From NCBI GenBank assembly GCA_934465125.1, contig CAKSKO010000096.1, forward strand, positions 1 through 5,437: a DNA stretch of 5,437 nt, in the 5' to 3' direction. Source of the DNA: an uncultured Eubacteriales bacterium (GTDB taxonomy: Bacteria > Bacillota > Clostridia > Oscillospirales > Acutalibacteraceae). The position numbers were made by a program, and so were the translations under genes. This document shows positions 5,266 through 5,437 of this stretch, one piece after another; position 1 is the stretch's first letter, and each line of letters opens with the position of its first letter. The notes under the pieces are model-generated. The model ran no database searches. It was not told the origin of the DNA and worked only from the letters and a program-made list of their open reading frames with translations.

Positions 5266-5437
5266 ATGCCTCGGTGGTCTATTTGGGTAATTGTAGCGGT
5301 AATTTTTATTGTTTTAGTGATTGTACAGATGATAGTCCATTCTGAAAAACCAGTGCGCAAAGCGATTTCTGGAATTTTTGTTGGCGTTCTAACTTTAGCT
5401 CTCGTGAATATTGCGGGGAATTTTACAGGGGTTACCC
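5266..5437 (+). CDS. bofA: BofA-family membrane protein (partial, cut by right edge)
   Basis: Fifty-seven residues are visible before the window ends. The first hydrophobic segment (about 5-24) is followed by a short polar stretch with HSEKPVRKAISG (25-36). A second hydrophobic segment leads into LVNIAGNFTGV (46-56). The Pro-Arg turn, the glycine-spaced second helix and the Asn-x-x-Gly ending fit the BofA family. In B. subtilis, BofA restrains the SpoIVFB protease that activates sigma-K in the mother cell, acting in the outer forespore membrane. The ATG at 5266 is the first in-frame start after the DUF2508 stop. Its Shine-Dalgarno is imperfect (AAAGGGATGAT, 5246-5256). Pairing with the YaaL-like gene strongly supports the call. 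Whether this homologue inhibits a sigma-K protease is inference, and the missing C-terminus would settle family membership. Confidence 0.78.
   Translation, partial: MPRWSIWVIVAVIFIVLVIVQMIVHSEKPVRKAISGIFVGVLTLALVNIAGNFTGVT

Noticed and set aside
5231..5268. DUF2508 and BofA frames as one broken or fused gene, since they share a frame and a single TAA separates them
   Set aside because: The two belong to different families normally encoded by separate adjacent genes, and BofA has its own ATG and a plausible Shine-Dalgarno.
1..5437. CRISPR arrays, insertion sequences, tRNA genes, prophage or defence genes
   Set aside because: No spaced repeats, transposase reading frames, tRNA-like cloverleaf or terminal inverted repeats were seen; nearly all the sequence is taken up by conserved housekeeping genes.

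Overview
The window reads as a piece of a low-to-moderate GC Bacillota chromosome, most likely from the class Clostridia. This rests on strong AGGAGG-type ribosome binding sites, a bacterial SRP RNA directly upstream of dnaX, the secG-rnr pair, and a DUF2508/YaaL-like gene followed by a BofA-family gene. BofA-like proteins are known from spore formers, so a sporulating ancestry is likely. I cannot name the genus.

Left half, minus strand: a promoter near 2193-2221 drives an SRP RNA (about 1962-2144), then dnaX (276-1934), then ybaB/ebfC (260 down to the window edge). No terminator is visible between the SRP RNA and dnaX, and only 15 bases separate dnaX from ybaB, so this looks like one transcription unit. 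recR would be expected beyond the left edge.

Right half, plus strand: secG (2340-2597) has its own sigma-A-like promoter and is followed by a strong intrinsic terminator. Next come rnr (2698-4803), a 168-base gap with a possible promoter, a DUF2508 gene (4972-5241), and a bofA-like gene cut by the right edge (5266 onward). The 405-base region from 1935 to 2339 is a divergent control region: it holds the SRP RNA, both promoters, an AT-rich tract, a tandem pentanucleotide and two short inverted repeats.

By function, the divergent region links two protein-export components: the SRP RNA that targets ribosomes to the membrane and SecG of the translocon. DnaX (clamp loader) and YbaB belong to DNA replication and nucleoid biology, and RNase R degrades structured RNA. 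DUF2508 and BofA normally follow dnaX-ybaB-recR in many Bacillota, but here they sit downstream of rnr on the other strand.

Most of the window is conserved housekeeping sequence, and I see no new defence or mobile system. The observations best worth following are an in-frame A8 slippery tract in dnaX, where a slip in either direction would give a gamma-like short protein, and an SRP RNA that appears to lack an Alu domain and carries a rewritten tetraloop stem.
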